From an uncultured Kordiimonas sp. (lineage in GTDB: Bacteria; Pseudomonadota; Alphaproteobacteria; Sphingomonadales; Kordiimonadaceae), in assembly GCA_947500295.1 (NCBI GenBank), contig CANMRM010000002.1:558001-622000 (forward strand): a stretch of DNA of 64,000 bases, written 5' to 3'. This document shows positions 1 to 7,472 of this stretch, one piece after another (within the stretch, counting starts at the first letter, position 1; every line of letters starts with the position of its first letter). Position numbers and translations under genes: made by a program. The notes beneath the pieces were generated by a model, which saw nothing but the letters and a program-made list of their open reading frames with translations, ran no database searches and was not told where the DNA came from.

Positions 1-58
1 AGATGTTTTCGCCCATACGGCGGTCGATCTTGTATTTCGCTTGAATACGCTTGGACAT
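1..58 (-). CDS. rpsD: 30S ribosomal protein S4, N-terminal fragment
   Basis: Only the first 19 codons are inside the window; the gene runs off the left edge. The visible start reads MSKRIQAKYKIDRRMGEN, the typical alphaproteobacterial S4 N-terminus. S4 is a primary 16S rRNA-binding protein of the small subunit. A strong Shine-Dalgarno (AAAGGAGCG) lies 5-6 bases before the ATG. The gene is divergent from nothing and follows a roughly 170-base leader on the same strand. Confidence 0.9.
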   Translation of the reverse strand, partial: MSKRIQAKYKIDRRMGENI

Positions 59-176
59 GCGAATCGCTCCTTTTGCTTAAGCGCCACGAGCGTGTGCAGT
101 CCGAAGTTCGATAAGGCACTATGTTGCTCGCGCGGACAGGGTCACTATTGCCCTGACCATTCATTAACGGGCGGGT

Positions 177-203
177 ACTATAGGGGCTCAGCACGAAAGT
201 CAA
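177..203 (-). promoter_or_regulatory. Putative sigma-70-type promoter for rpsD
   Basis: On the minus strand a TTGACT (198-203) is followed after 15 bases by TATAGT (177-182), about 120 bases upstream of the rpsD start. The spacer is shorter than the usual 16-18. The intervening leader contains GGTCA/TGACC and CAGGG/CCCTG arms that could fold, but no known autoregulatory structure was recognised. Confidence 0.35.
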
Positions 204-227
204 CTGAAAAGCGCCAGTTTTGGGCGG

Positions 228-944
228 TTAGATGTGATATTCGCCTGTATATGTATTGCCCGCAGCCAGATTTGCCGGAACAGCCACGTCCATGAACTTG
301 GGGTTCGGCAGATTGAGGCCCGCCATCAGCTCGATATATTCCGCTTTGTTGGCAACCTGCAGGCGCGGGTTAAATCGCCTCTCCTCACCGATCCTGCTTT
401 CGTTCATGCCACGATAATCATGCCCGGGATAAACGATGGTGTCTTCAGGCAGTGTCAGCAGTTTTTCATGGATGCTGTCATATTGCTGGCCGGCATCGCC
501 GTTTTGGAAATCTGTTCGGCCCGTACCGCGGATGAAAAGCGTGTCACCGGTGAAGACCATGCGCTTTCCGCCGGCCACCAACGTGTAGCTGAAGCTGTCG
601 TCCGTATGCCCCGGGGTAGCGAGTGCATTCAGCGCAAGAGTGCCAATTTCAATGTTTTCACCGTCTTTGATAAAGCGGTCAATCCCGGAGGCTTGCGAGC
701 CTTCACCGTGGATAGAGCGCGATCCGAAGGTCTCCCTGAGCGCACCCAGCGCTGTCACATGATCAGCATGCACGTGCGTGTCGATCCCGAACTTGAGCTT
801 GAGGCCAAGCTCCTTCATGAGCTGTTGATAAAGCGGCATCTGCTCCACCACAGGATCAATGATCAGCGCTTCGCGGCTGTCCTCGTCACCCAGCAAATAG
901 GTGAAGGTCCAGGTCTCCCGGTCAAAAAGCTGCCTGAAAATCAT
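228..944 (-). CDS. ETHE1/Blh-type persulfide dioxygenase (MBL fold)
   Basis: A 238-residue metallo-beta-lactamase fold protein. The metal motif HVHADH has H57, H59, D61 and H62; further ligands are H113 (PGHTDD), D134 (FTGDTLF) and H175 (YPGHDY). The TGRTDFQNGD segment after D134 is characteristic of the ETHE1/SdoA/Blh persulfide dioxygenase group, which oxidises glutathione persulfide to sulfite using one non-haem iron (in ETHE1 two His and one Asp, here H57, H113, D134). The ATG overlaps the stop of the upstream rhodanese gene (ATGA), with AGGAGG inside that gene, so translation is coupled. It is the last gene of a three-gene sulfur operon. The family assignment is strong; the exact substrate is inferred. 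Confidence 0.87.
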   Translation of the reverse strand: MIFRQLFDRETWTFTYLLGDEDSREALIIDPVVEQMPLYQQLMKELGLKLKFGIDTHVHADHVTALGALRETFGSRSIHGEGSQASGIDRFIKDGENIEIGTLALNALATPGHTDDSFSYTLVAGGKRMVFTGDTLFIRGTGRTDFQNGDAGQQYDSIHEKLLTLPEDTIVYPGHDYRGMNESRIGEERRFNPRLQVANKAEYIELMAGLNLPNPKFMDVAVPANLAAGNTYTGEYHI

Positions 945-1495
945 GTACTTGCCTCCTGAAGTTCACCGCCCCGGCTTTTGTTCCATGGCATCCGTGCGAG
1001 TATCATGCCCATGGCACAGGTGTCTGTCACGCCCGCAAACACGAGCCCAGCACCGACAAAGGCTGCCACGCCAAAGAATCCCGGATGCAGCATCGCGCCT
1101 GTAACCACGCCCAGCACAACCAGCGTGCCTGCGGCAATCCTTACCTGGCGCTCCAATGACATGCTTGCTTTGCCAACGACATGAGGCACGTCAATATTCA
1201 CGCAAGCATCGGTACCGCCGGACACGACAAAAACACTCTGCCGGGCAACCTTGGCAAGTTTTTCAGCCGCCTGCTTGGCCCGGCCACCCGCCTTGCAAAG
1301 CACGAAAATCTGGTCAGATTCGCCAGCGTCCTCAAGTACGCCCTGGATGTTAAAGTCTTGAAGAGGGTACAGTTTTGCACCTGCGACATGACATTCGGCA
1401 AACTCCGCCTCTGTCCGCACGTCTATGACAAATGGTGCTTCAGCTTGTGCCAGTTTGTCCGCGAAGCCGTCTGCCGAAATAAAATTGATACTCAT
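941..1495 (-). CDS. YgaP-like rhodanese with C-terminal two-TM DUF2892
   Basis: 184 residues. Residues 1-100 form a single rhodanese domain with the active-site loop C67-K-A-G-G-R, the cysteine that carries a persulfide. About residues 115-170 hold two hydrophobic segments resembling DUF2892, as in membrane-bound YgaP. It probably shuttles sulfane sulfur at the inner membrane and feeds the persulfide dioxygenase encoded next, with which it overlaps by four bases. An AAGGAG ribosome site precedes the ATG. It follows the CsoR-like regulator by 11 bases, so co-transcription is likely. Confidence 0.87.
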   Translation of the reverse strand: MSINFISADGFADKLAQAEAPFVIDVRTEAEFAECHVAGAKLYPLQDFNIQGVLEDAGESDQIFVLCKAGGRAKQAAEKLAKVARQSVFVVSGGTDACVNIDVPHVVGKASMSLERQVRIAAGTLVVLGVVTGAMLHPGFFGVAAFVGAGLVFAGVTDTCAMGMILARMPWNKSRGGELQEAST

Positions 1496-1506
1496 TACAC
1501 TACTCC

Positions 1507-1761
1507 TTACGCATATTTGGAAATCAGCTGCCCAAGCTCGGCAACATCGTCGGTACTGCCGGACCGAACGTGCTCTTCTATCATGCAGGCGAGCATGGTG
1601 TGCCCGGCTTTGTCGAGCGCCTTGCGCGCCGCACTCATCTGCTGGGCAACCCGTTCGCAGTCAGGATCAGGCTCGGAAATCATTTTCTGGATTCCCCTCA
1701 ACTGGCCTTCAATTCGGGCAAGCCGGTTAAGCATGGCGTCCTTATCTTTTTCGCCGATCAT
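1507..1761 (-). CDS. CsoR/CstR-family transcriptional repressor
   Basis: 84 residues with the all-helical DUF156 pattern (LNRLARIEGQLRGI near the start). CsoR copper sensors use a Cys, then His 25 residues later and Cys 29 residues later. Here C35 is present, but the +25 position is M60 and the +29 position is H64, while a second cysteine sits at C59. The copper site is therefore not conserved. Two cysteines and linkage to rhodanese and persulfide-dioxygenase genes suggest a persulfide sensor similar in role to CstR. It is the first gene of the operon; AGGAGAAGGGA precedes the ATG, and an operator overlaps the promoter just upstream. Confidence 0.85.
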   Translation of the reverse strand: MIGEKDKDAMLNRLARIEGQLRGIQKMISEPDPDCERVAQQMSAARKALDKAGHTMLACMIEEHVRSGSTDDVAELGQLISKYA

Positions 1762-1771
1762 TCCCTTCTCC

Positions 1772-1794
1772 TATACTATACCCCCTATAGTATA
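1772..1794. promoter_or_regulatory. Operator: perfect 9-5-9 inverted repeat around a C5 tract
   Basis: TATACTATA and TATAGTATA are exact reverse complements separated by CCCCC. An AT-rich dyad around a G/C tract is the usual form of CsoR/CstR-family operators. It overlaps the -10 element of the promoter for the adjacent regulator gene and lies only 11 bases from its start codon, so negative autoregulation of the three-gene operon is likely. Confidence 0.8.
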
Positions 1795-1816
1795 ATAATA
1801 ATTATGAAAACTTCAA
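1789..1816 (-). promoter_or_regulatory. Promoter of the sulfur operon
   Basis: On the minus strand TTGAAG (1811-1816), a 16-base AT-rich spacer, then TATACT (1789-1794). The -10 hexamer is part of one arm of the operator, so a bound repressor would block RNA polymerase. Confidence 0.6.
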
Positions 1817-1932
1817 GGATGCATGCACCGATGCTCTCAGGCAGGAGAGCCCTCGCCAACACGGGGGTTCACTGTCAAAAAAAATGGACAATAGTCGGCC
1901 AAAAAATACGGATTTACTCAGTAATGGAGAAA

Positions 1933-2193
1933 TTACCGAGAGTTTTCAGGGGGGGGTGCCGCCGATGTCGAGGCCGAAAGACTTGCCGCCGTGGAATAGG
2001 ACGAAACGGCATAAGGAACAAAGTAGGTCAAGACAACTTTCAGCCAGTCAACCGGAACAGTGCCGAGCACAATCGCCTGCCATTGATTGATCAGGCACAA
2101 GAGAGTACCAACAACCAGCCCAACGACAACCGCACGTTTGACTGTTGACCGCAGGAACCAGATGCTCACAAAACTTGCCGACCCGTCAGCCAT
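1933..2193 (-). CDS. nrtS: NrtS-like small nitrate/nitrite transporter
   Basis: 86 residues with two hydrophobic segments, about 17-36 and 48-68. The pattern VVGTLLCLINQWQAI, then WLKVVLTYFVPYAVSSYS, matches the small NrtS family reported as nitrate/nitrite transport proteins. The C-terminal tail is Ala/Ser/Pro rich. It starts with ATG 20 bases downstream of the stop of the dehydrogenase gene and may be co-transcribed with it. The family match is from memory of the motif; transport function is inferred. Confidence 0.65.
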   Translation of the reverse strand: MADGSASFVSIWFLRSTVKRAVVVGLVVGTLLCLINQWQAIVLGTVPVDWLKVVLTYFVPYAVSSYSTAASLSASTSAAPPPENSR

Positions 2194-2213
2194 TTTCGAT
2201 GTACCTTGCTCGC

Positions 2214-3098
2214 CTAGCCCCGAAAACGGCGGATGAGACTGGATGTGTCATTCCGATTGCCGCCCATCTTCTGGACATCGGTATAAAACTGGTCAACGAG
2301 AGCGGTGAGAGGCAGGGAGACCTGCATCCGCGATGCTTCGCCGAGCACAATACCCAGGTCCTTCCGCATCCAGTCGACGGCGAAACCAAAATCGAATTCC
2401 CCATCAATCATGGTGCTGGCGCGGTTTTCCATCTGCCAGCTTTGCGCCGCGCCCTTGCTGATCACGTCAACAACAGCTTTCATATCGAGACCCGCTTCCA
2501 TGCCGAAATGCAAGGCTTCCGCCAGTCCCTGTACCACGCCAGCGATACAGACCTGATTGACCATCTTAGCAAGCTGCCCCGACCCTGCCGCACCCAAAAG
2601 CCGGACCGATTTACCATAAGCCTGCATCACAGGCTCCGCTGCATCGAACGCTGTCGTTTCGCCGCCGCACATGATGGTGAGCGCGCCATTTACCGCGCCC
2701 GCCTCGCCGCCAGAAACCGGCGCATCAACAAAGCCTATACCCTGTTCGGCCGCGGCTGCGGCCATTGCTCGGGCACAGTCCGCCGATGCGGTGGTGTGAT
2801 CGACAAACACAGCACCTTCACGCATGGCACCAAAAGCACCTTCTTCACCAACGCAAATCGCCTCGACATCCTTGTCGGCCCCAACGCAGGCAAAAACCAG
2901 GTCGGCGTCCGCCGCAGCACCCGCGGGCGTAGGCGCCGTAAAAAGCTCACCGGACACATCTTCGCCGTAAGCCTCAAGCCATTGTTCCGCCTTGGCTTCG
3001 GTGCGATTATAGACCGTCACGGAATGCCCGGCATTTGCCAGGTGTCCGGCCATTGGATATCCCATCACGCCAAGTCCGATAAAAGCTACATTTGCCAT
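2214..3098 (-). CDS. NAD(P)-dependent beta-hydroxyacid dehydrogenase
   Basis: 294 residues. The Rossmann signature GLGVMGYPMA (8-17) begins an NAD-binding domain to about residue 160. The substrate motif DAPVSGGEAGA (125-135) and catalytic K178 with N181 in GQLAKMVNQ are the hallmarks of the 3-hydroxyisobutyrate dehydrogenase / tartronate semialdehyde reductase / succinic semialdehyde reductase family. Substrate cannot be chosen by eye. GAGGA lies just before the ATG. Likely cytosolic. Confidence 0.85.
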   Translation of the reverse strand: MANVAFIGLGVMGYPMAGHLANAGHSVTVYNRTEAKAEQWLEAYGEDVSGELFTAPTPAGAAADADLVFACVGADKDVEAICVGEEGAFGAMREGAVFVDHTTASADCARAMAAAAAEQGIGFVDAPVSGGEAGAVNGALTIMCGGETTAFDAAEPVMQAYGKSVRLLGAAGSGQLAKMVNQVCIAGVVQGLAEALHFGMEAGLDMKAVVDVISKGAAQSWQMENRASTMIDGEFDFGFAVDWMRKDLGIVLGEASRMQVSLPLTALVDQFYTDVQKMGGNRNDTSSLIRRFRG

Positions 3099-3178
3099 AG
3101 GGTCCTCCTCTGTGCCGGCTACCGACCCTGATTAGGCGAGCAGTCGTCGAAAGTCCAGCATCAGCGCGGATGTAAAAC

Positions 3179-3688
3179 CTAGAATTTTGCCCGATAGCGT
3201 GAAAAATTCTTGGCTTCAAATTCCCACCGCTTGTCTGCGAGAATTCGAAACTTTCGACTGTTGTTTTTCCACATTTCAAGCTTCATCTCGTTTTCAAACA
3301 GAAAAAGCTTGTCGTCCTGAACAGCAAACACGGTGGGGTTTGCCCGCACCGCGCGGTGCTCAGACATGGCAAAGGCGCAGTGCCCTGCATACTGGGGCGC
3401 ATATCTGGTCGGATTATCAATGAAAGTCTGACGGCTCTCGTAACTCGCAAAATAATATACCTGCCCTTCAAACGCATGACGAATGCTGGCGTTTCCGGGT
3501 TTTGGCAGCCCACCGGCAAAATAGAGCGTTGGATCATAGCCACCGATCGCAAGGGGCAGGTCCTGCTGGTCCACGTCTTCCTGAGCGAACAACCGGAACG
3601 CGTTTTCGCGCTCAAAATCGGCCCCTCCGGCACTTGGTGCGGCAATCGCCGCAACTAAGATTACTCCTGGCTTCACTATTCTCTTCAT
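3179..3688 (-). CDS. Exported YHS-domain-like protein
   Basis: 169 residues from the ATG at 3688, chosen because AAAGGATC precedes it and a hydrophobic signal-like segment follows (MKRIVKPGVILVAAIAAPSA). A longer reading frame to 3754 adds 22 unlikely residues. The mature part has the layout of YHS-type proteins found in exported proteins of proteobacteria: GYDPTLYF, then VYYFASYESRQTF, NPTRYAPQYAGHCAFAMS. The single Cys-His pair near residue 100 may bind metal. It is monocistronic, facing away from the penicillin-acylase gene. Function unknown. Confidence 0.7.
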   Translation of the reverse strand: MKRIVKPGVILVAAIAAPSAGGADFERENAFRLFAQEDVDQQDLPLAIGGYDPTLYFAGGLPKPGNASIRHAFEGQVYYFASYESRQTFIDNPTRYAPQYAGHCAFAMSEHRAVRANPTVFAVQDDKLFLFENEMKLEMWKNNSRKFRILADKRWEFEAKNFSRYRAKF

Positions 3689-3895
3689 CTCATGATCCTT
3701 TGTATTGGCCCTGCGTGACAGGCTTAATCTATTCATTGGATGCGAGAACGGCACTTAACGTTACAACACCAACCGGTGAGAGGTGCGTGAACCGTGCTGA
3801 TTGTTGCGGCCAAGCCCATTCGGTAGTTGGCAAATTTCGGAAACACCATATAGTTATCTGTTGATGGGACATATAGAGAGCAGGTTATCAACATC

Positions 3896-6334
3896 ATGAA
3901 ACCATGGAAGTTTTGGCCAATCTTTGTTGGCATTCTGGTCATAACATTTTTCATCATTGGCTTCGGATGGATGCGCAGCAGCCTGCCAATGGTAGATGGT
4001 GCTCTGCAGCTTGATGGCCCGCAGGATCGCATCGTCATCGCTCGCGACAGTCATGGTGTTCCGCATGTTGATGCATCGAACGAACACGATCTGGCTTTCG
4101 GCCTGGGGTACGCACACGCTCAAGACCGGTTGTGGCAAATGGAAATGAACCGGCGCATTGGCTCGGGTCGCGTGTCAGAAGTTTTGGGCACCGCCGGTCT
4201 AGGCTTCGACCGGTACTTCAGGACGCTTGGTTTTACCCATCGGGCAAAAACGGCGCTAGCTGCCCTGCCCGCAGAAGCGATTGCAATTCTCGAAAGCTAC
4301 GCAAACGGTGTGAATTCGTTTGTTGAAAACCACCGGGGAGCGCTACCTCCGGAGTTTTTGCTGACCGGTGTTTCGCCGGAGCCCTGGTCTCCATTGGATT
4401 CTCTGGTGTGGCAGAAGATGATGTGGCTCGATCTGTCCGGCAACGCACGGCATGAAATTGCGCGTGCGCAACTGCTTACAAAGCTGACCCCGGAACAGGT
4501 CGCAACCCTCTACCCTGCTTACCCCGGCGAAGCATCGCGCACCATGCCGTCCCTGGCGGCGCTTTATGACCAGAGCCCGATTGTCGCAGCGGCACAGGCA
4601 ATTGGGCCTGAAAAACCTGCCGGTTACGGGTCCAATAACTGGGTTGTATCCGGCACGCGCACCGCCAGTGGCATGCCGCTTCTTGCCAACGATCCGCACC
4701 TGGGGCTGACGACGCCGTCAATCTGGTATTTGGCCCGTCTATACAACCGTTCAACAGACAGCAATGTAGTAGGCGTTAGCTTTCCCGGCGCGCCCGGTAT
4801 TGTGCTCGGGCGAAACGATCATATCGCCTGGGGCTTCACCAACACGGCCCCTGACATTATGGACCTGTTCGTTGAAAAACTGGTTGGCGAAGACAGCTAC
4901 CTGACACCTGACGGGCCAGCCACCTTTGTAACCCGAAACGAAATAATCAAAGTGCGCGGCAGCGAGGACGTCGTTCTCCCGGTTCGGGAAACACGGCATG
5001 GGCCGGTGGTCTCAGACATTTACGATGGCAGCGAGGCTTTTACAGGCGACGACCATGTTATTGCCCTGCAATGGACAGCTCTCATGCCTGAGGACACGGG
5101 GTTGGTTGCAATGTTGAACCTGGGCGCTGCAAAAAGCTTTGAGGAGTTCAAAGCGGCCGGTGCTTATTATGGCGGTCCGCAGCAGAATATGATCTTCGCG
5201 GACACCGAGGGCAACATTGGCTATTATGCTCCGGCGCGGGTGCCTGTGCGGCGTGCTGACAACGAAATCGGTGGCCTTTTGCCATCGCCCGGATGGGATG
5301 CCAAGTATGATTGGCAGGGGTTTCTTGACTATGAAGAACTGCCGACCCGCTTCAATCCTGAAAGCGGCATCATCGCCACAGCGAACGAGAAAATCGTTGC
5401 CGCAGATTACCCGCATTTCATCACGCACGACTGGTCATTGCCCTATCGGGGCAACCGCATACGAGCGGAACTAGCCAGCGTTGAAGCCCATACTGCAGAT
5501 AGCTTCGGAACCCTGCACGCGGATGTCGTTTCGGACATGGCCCGGGATATTTTGCCTTGGATGCTTGCCAACCTTGAAGACACACCTATCAAAGAAGCTC
5601 TTGCTGCCTGGCCCGGCACCATGGACATGAATGCTGCCGAGCCGCTCATCTTCCAAACATGGCTGCGCCACTATCAGCAACTTTTAATGGCTGACGAGCT
5701 TGGTGACATGTATGCCGGTTTCCGGCGGCAACGCCCAAGACTTTTGAAATCCAGCCTGTTCTGGACTGCGGATGCGGGCCCGGGTGACTGGAATACTGGG
5801 TATTACGCCTTGCCCGTCATAGATCAAACCGCCGCCATGGCCTGGTGTGATGACGTCACCACCAACGACACTGTCGAGACATGCGCTGCCCTTGCCAACC
5901 GGGCAATGGCCCAGACAATTGAAGAACTCACCGAAGCAAACGGCGAAGATAGACAATCATGGCGTTGGGGCGACAGCCACTTCCTCCATCAAAGCCACAG
6001 ACCCATGAGCCAAATCCCTGTATTAAAAGATGTATTTGGACTGACAGCCCCTGTATCCGGCGGACGTTTCACCATCAATGTGGCTGGCGTAAGCACCAAT
6101 CCCCGGACACTCAATCAATCCACCTTCGGACCGAGCTACCGCGGTATTTTCGACCTGTCTGACCTTGAGAAATCGCTCTACATGCAGCCAACTGGCCAAT
6201 CTGGAAATCCATTCTCGCCCCACTATGGTGACTTGTTCAATCGTTGGCGGTCCGTGGACTATTTCACCATCCCGACGGACAAACCGGCGCCAATAGATGC
6301 CGCATCCGTGTTGACACTTGATCCTGCGCGGTAG
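3896..6334 (+). CDS. Penicillin acylase family N-terminal-Ser hydrolase
   Basis: 812 residues. A signal or anchor segment spans residues 7-24. The alpha-chain region includes GYAHAQDRLWQMEMNRR (71-87). A linker ends at PAGYGSNNWVVSG, where S246 is the predicted nucleophile released by autocatalytic cleavage after G245; it is followed by NDPHLGL and later NEKI and HxxQ-type beta-chain motifs. Members cleave amide bonds such as penicillins, acyl-homoserine lactones or cyclic imides in the periplasm. The true substrate is not determinable here; quorum-signal acylase is a reasonable alternative. Single gene with no obvious operon partner. Confidence 0.88.
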   Translation: MKPWKFWPIFVGILVITFFIIGFGWMRSSLPMVDGALQLDGPQDRIVIARDSHGVPHVDASNEHDLAFGLGYAHAQDRLWQMEMNRRIGSGRVSEVLGTAGLGFDRYFRTLGFTHRAKTALAALPAEAIAILESYANGVNSFVENHRGALPPEFLLTGVSPEPWSPLDSLVWQKMMWLDLSGNARHEIARAQLLTKLTPEQVATLYPAYPGEASRTMPSLAALYDQSPIVAAAQAIGPEKPAGYGSNNWVVSGTRTASGMPLLANDPHLGLTTPSIWYLARLYNRSTDSNVVGVSFPGAPGIVLGRNDHIAWGFTNTAPDIMDLFVEKLVGEDSYLTPDGPATFVTRNEIIKVRGSEDVVLPVRETRHGPVVSDIYDGSEAFTGDDHVIALQWTALMPEDTGLVAMLNLGAAKSFEEFKAAGAYYGGPQQNMIFADTEGNIGYYAPARVPVRRADNEIGGLLPSPGWDAKYDWQGFLDYEELPTRFNPESGIIATANEKIVAADYPHFITHDWSLPYRGNRIRAELASVEAHTADSFGTLHADVVSDMARDILPWMLANLEDTPIKEALAAWPGTMDMNAAEPLIFQTWLRHYQQLLMADELGDMYAGFRRQRPRLLKSSLFWTADAGPGDWNTGYYALPVIDQTAAMAWCDDVTTNDTVETCAALANRAMAQTIEELTEANGEDRQSWRWGDSHFLHQSHRPMSQIPVLKDVFGLTAPVSGGRFTINVAGVSTNPRTLNQSTFGPSYRGIFDLSDLEKSLYMQPTGQSGNPFSPHYGDLFNRWRSVDYFTIPTDKPAPIDAASVLTLDPAR

Positions 6335-6375
6335 CGGCTAAATCACACCAAATGCTTGGTGACAGATGAACAATG

Positions 6376-6394
6376 TGAACGAGTTGTTAACCAT
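6376..6394 (+). promoter_or_regulatory. CtrA-like box upstream of motB
   Basis: TGAA-N7-TTAACCAT; one base differs from the CtrA full site TTAA-N7-TTAA, and TTAACCAT is the described half-site. It lies 55-73 bases before the motB start, the same distance as the boxes found before the two chemoreceptor genes at 24 and 26 kb. Confidence 0.6.
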
Positions 6395-6448
6395 CTGCTG
6401 CAATAGTGGGCGCGTAACTGGCGCAGGCTCTAACAATCGGACAAAACA

Positions 6449-7372
6449 TTGGCTGGCGAAGAAGAAACCCCAAGACCAATCATCAAAAAGGTGAAGAAGG
6501 TTGAAGGCGGCGGGCACCATGGCGGTGCGTGGAAAGTGGCCTATGCCGACTTCACCACGGCTATGATGGCATTTTTCATGTTGTTGTGGCTGTTGAACGT
6601 GGCCCCACCAGAGACACTTGCAGGCCTTGCCGACTATTTCTCGCCAACTACAGCTGCGGTATCCGGTCGTTCGGGCGTTGACGCAATCAACCCGCCTTCT
6701 GAGGACTCAATGGGTTCAAATCCATCCCCTGCGGTATTGATCGCACAGCCAGGCCCACCGCAAACCGGCCCAACCAGCGGTGATCAGCAAGGTGCCGACG
6801 GTGAAGGCGGCGGCGACCCCGACATCCGTGACATAATTGAAGCTGCCAATCGAATCCGCGAACAGGAAGACCTGTCGTTCGAACAGATGCAGGAACAGTT
6901 GCGACTTGCAATTCAGCAGTCGCCAACGCTTTCCGACATGTCCGACCAGTTGATCATGGAAATCACCGAAGACGGCATGAAGATTCAGCTAATCGACAAG
7001 GACCGTCGGGCCATGTTCCGGCAAGGAACGGACGAGCTTTACAACTATGCCCGGGACATGCTTGTGGAAATAGGCCAGTCTATACAGGACCTGCCCAACC
7101 GCATTACGCTCCAGGGGCACACGGATGGCGGAAACTTTACCGGCACGCAAGGAGGCAGCAATTGGGAATTGAGCGCTGACCGTGCCAACTCTGCCCGCCG
7201 CGTACTGGACGATTCCGGCGTTACCGGGGACCGTTTCTTTGAGGTAATCGGAAAAGCCGGAACCGACCCGCTATATCCCGATAATCCAACGCGTTCGGAA
7301 AACCGGCGGATCACTGTCCTGATCCTGCGCGAAGCCCCTGTCGTTCCCCCTAACCTGACGGGCGGGAACTAG
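6449..7372 (+). CDS. motB: Flagellar motor stator protein MotB
   Basis: 307 residues from a TTG start; an in-frame stop (TAA at 6431) lies 18 bases upstream and no ATG precedes the transmembrane segment, so TTG is the only good choice. The N-terminus carries HHGGAWKVAYADFTTAMMAFFMLLW, with D34 the proton-conducting aspartate in the single membrane helix (35-51). A Gly/Pro/Gln-rich linker leads to an OmpA-type peptidoglycan-binding domain (about 170-295) with LQGHTDGG. MotB anchors the stator to the cell wall. motA is not adjacent, which is common in Alphaproteobacteria. A CtrA-like box precedes it. Confidence 0.9.
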   Translation: MAGEEETPRPIIKKVKKVEGGGHHGGAWKVAYADFTTAMMAFFMLLWLLNVAPPETLAGLADYFSPTTAAVSGRSGVDAINPPSEDSMGSNPSPAVLIAQPGPPQTGPTSGDQQGADGEGGGDPDIRDIIEAANRIREQEDLSFEQMQEQLRLAIQQSPTLSDMSDQLIMEITEDGMKIQLIDKDRRAMFRQGTDELYNYARDMLVEIGQSIQDLPNRITLQGHTDGGNFTGTQGGSNWELSADRANSARRVLDDSGVTGDRFFEVIGKAGTDPLYPDNPTRSENRRITVLILREAPVVPPNLTGGN

Positions 7373-7472
7373 ACTGCACACTGACCCACCTTTTTGCTTT
7401 CTTCTTGTTCAACGCACATCCGGGCGTTAACAATTATGCTGGACATGCAACGAAGGGCGAGCCGGGGCAACT

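Noticed and set aside
1181-1795. A 204-codon plus-strand frame across the CsoR-like and rhodanese genes
   Set aside because: It is antisense to two well-supported genes and would run through the operator and promoter. Its product matches nothing recognisable.
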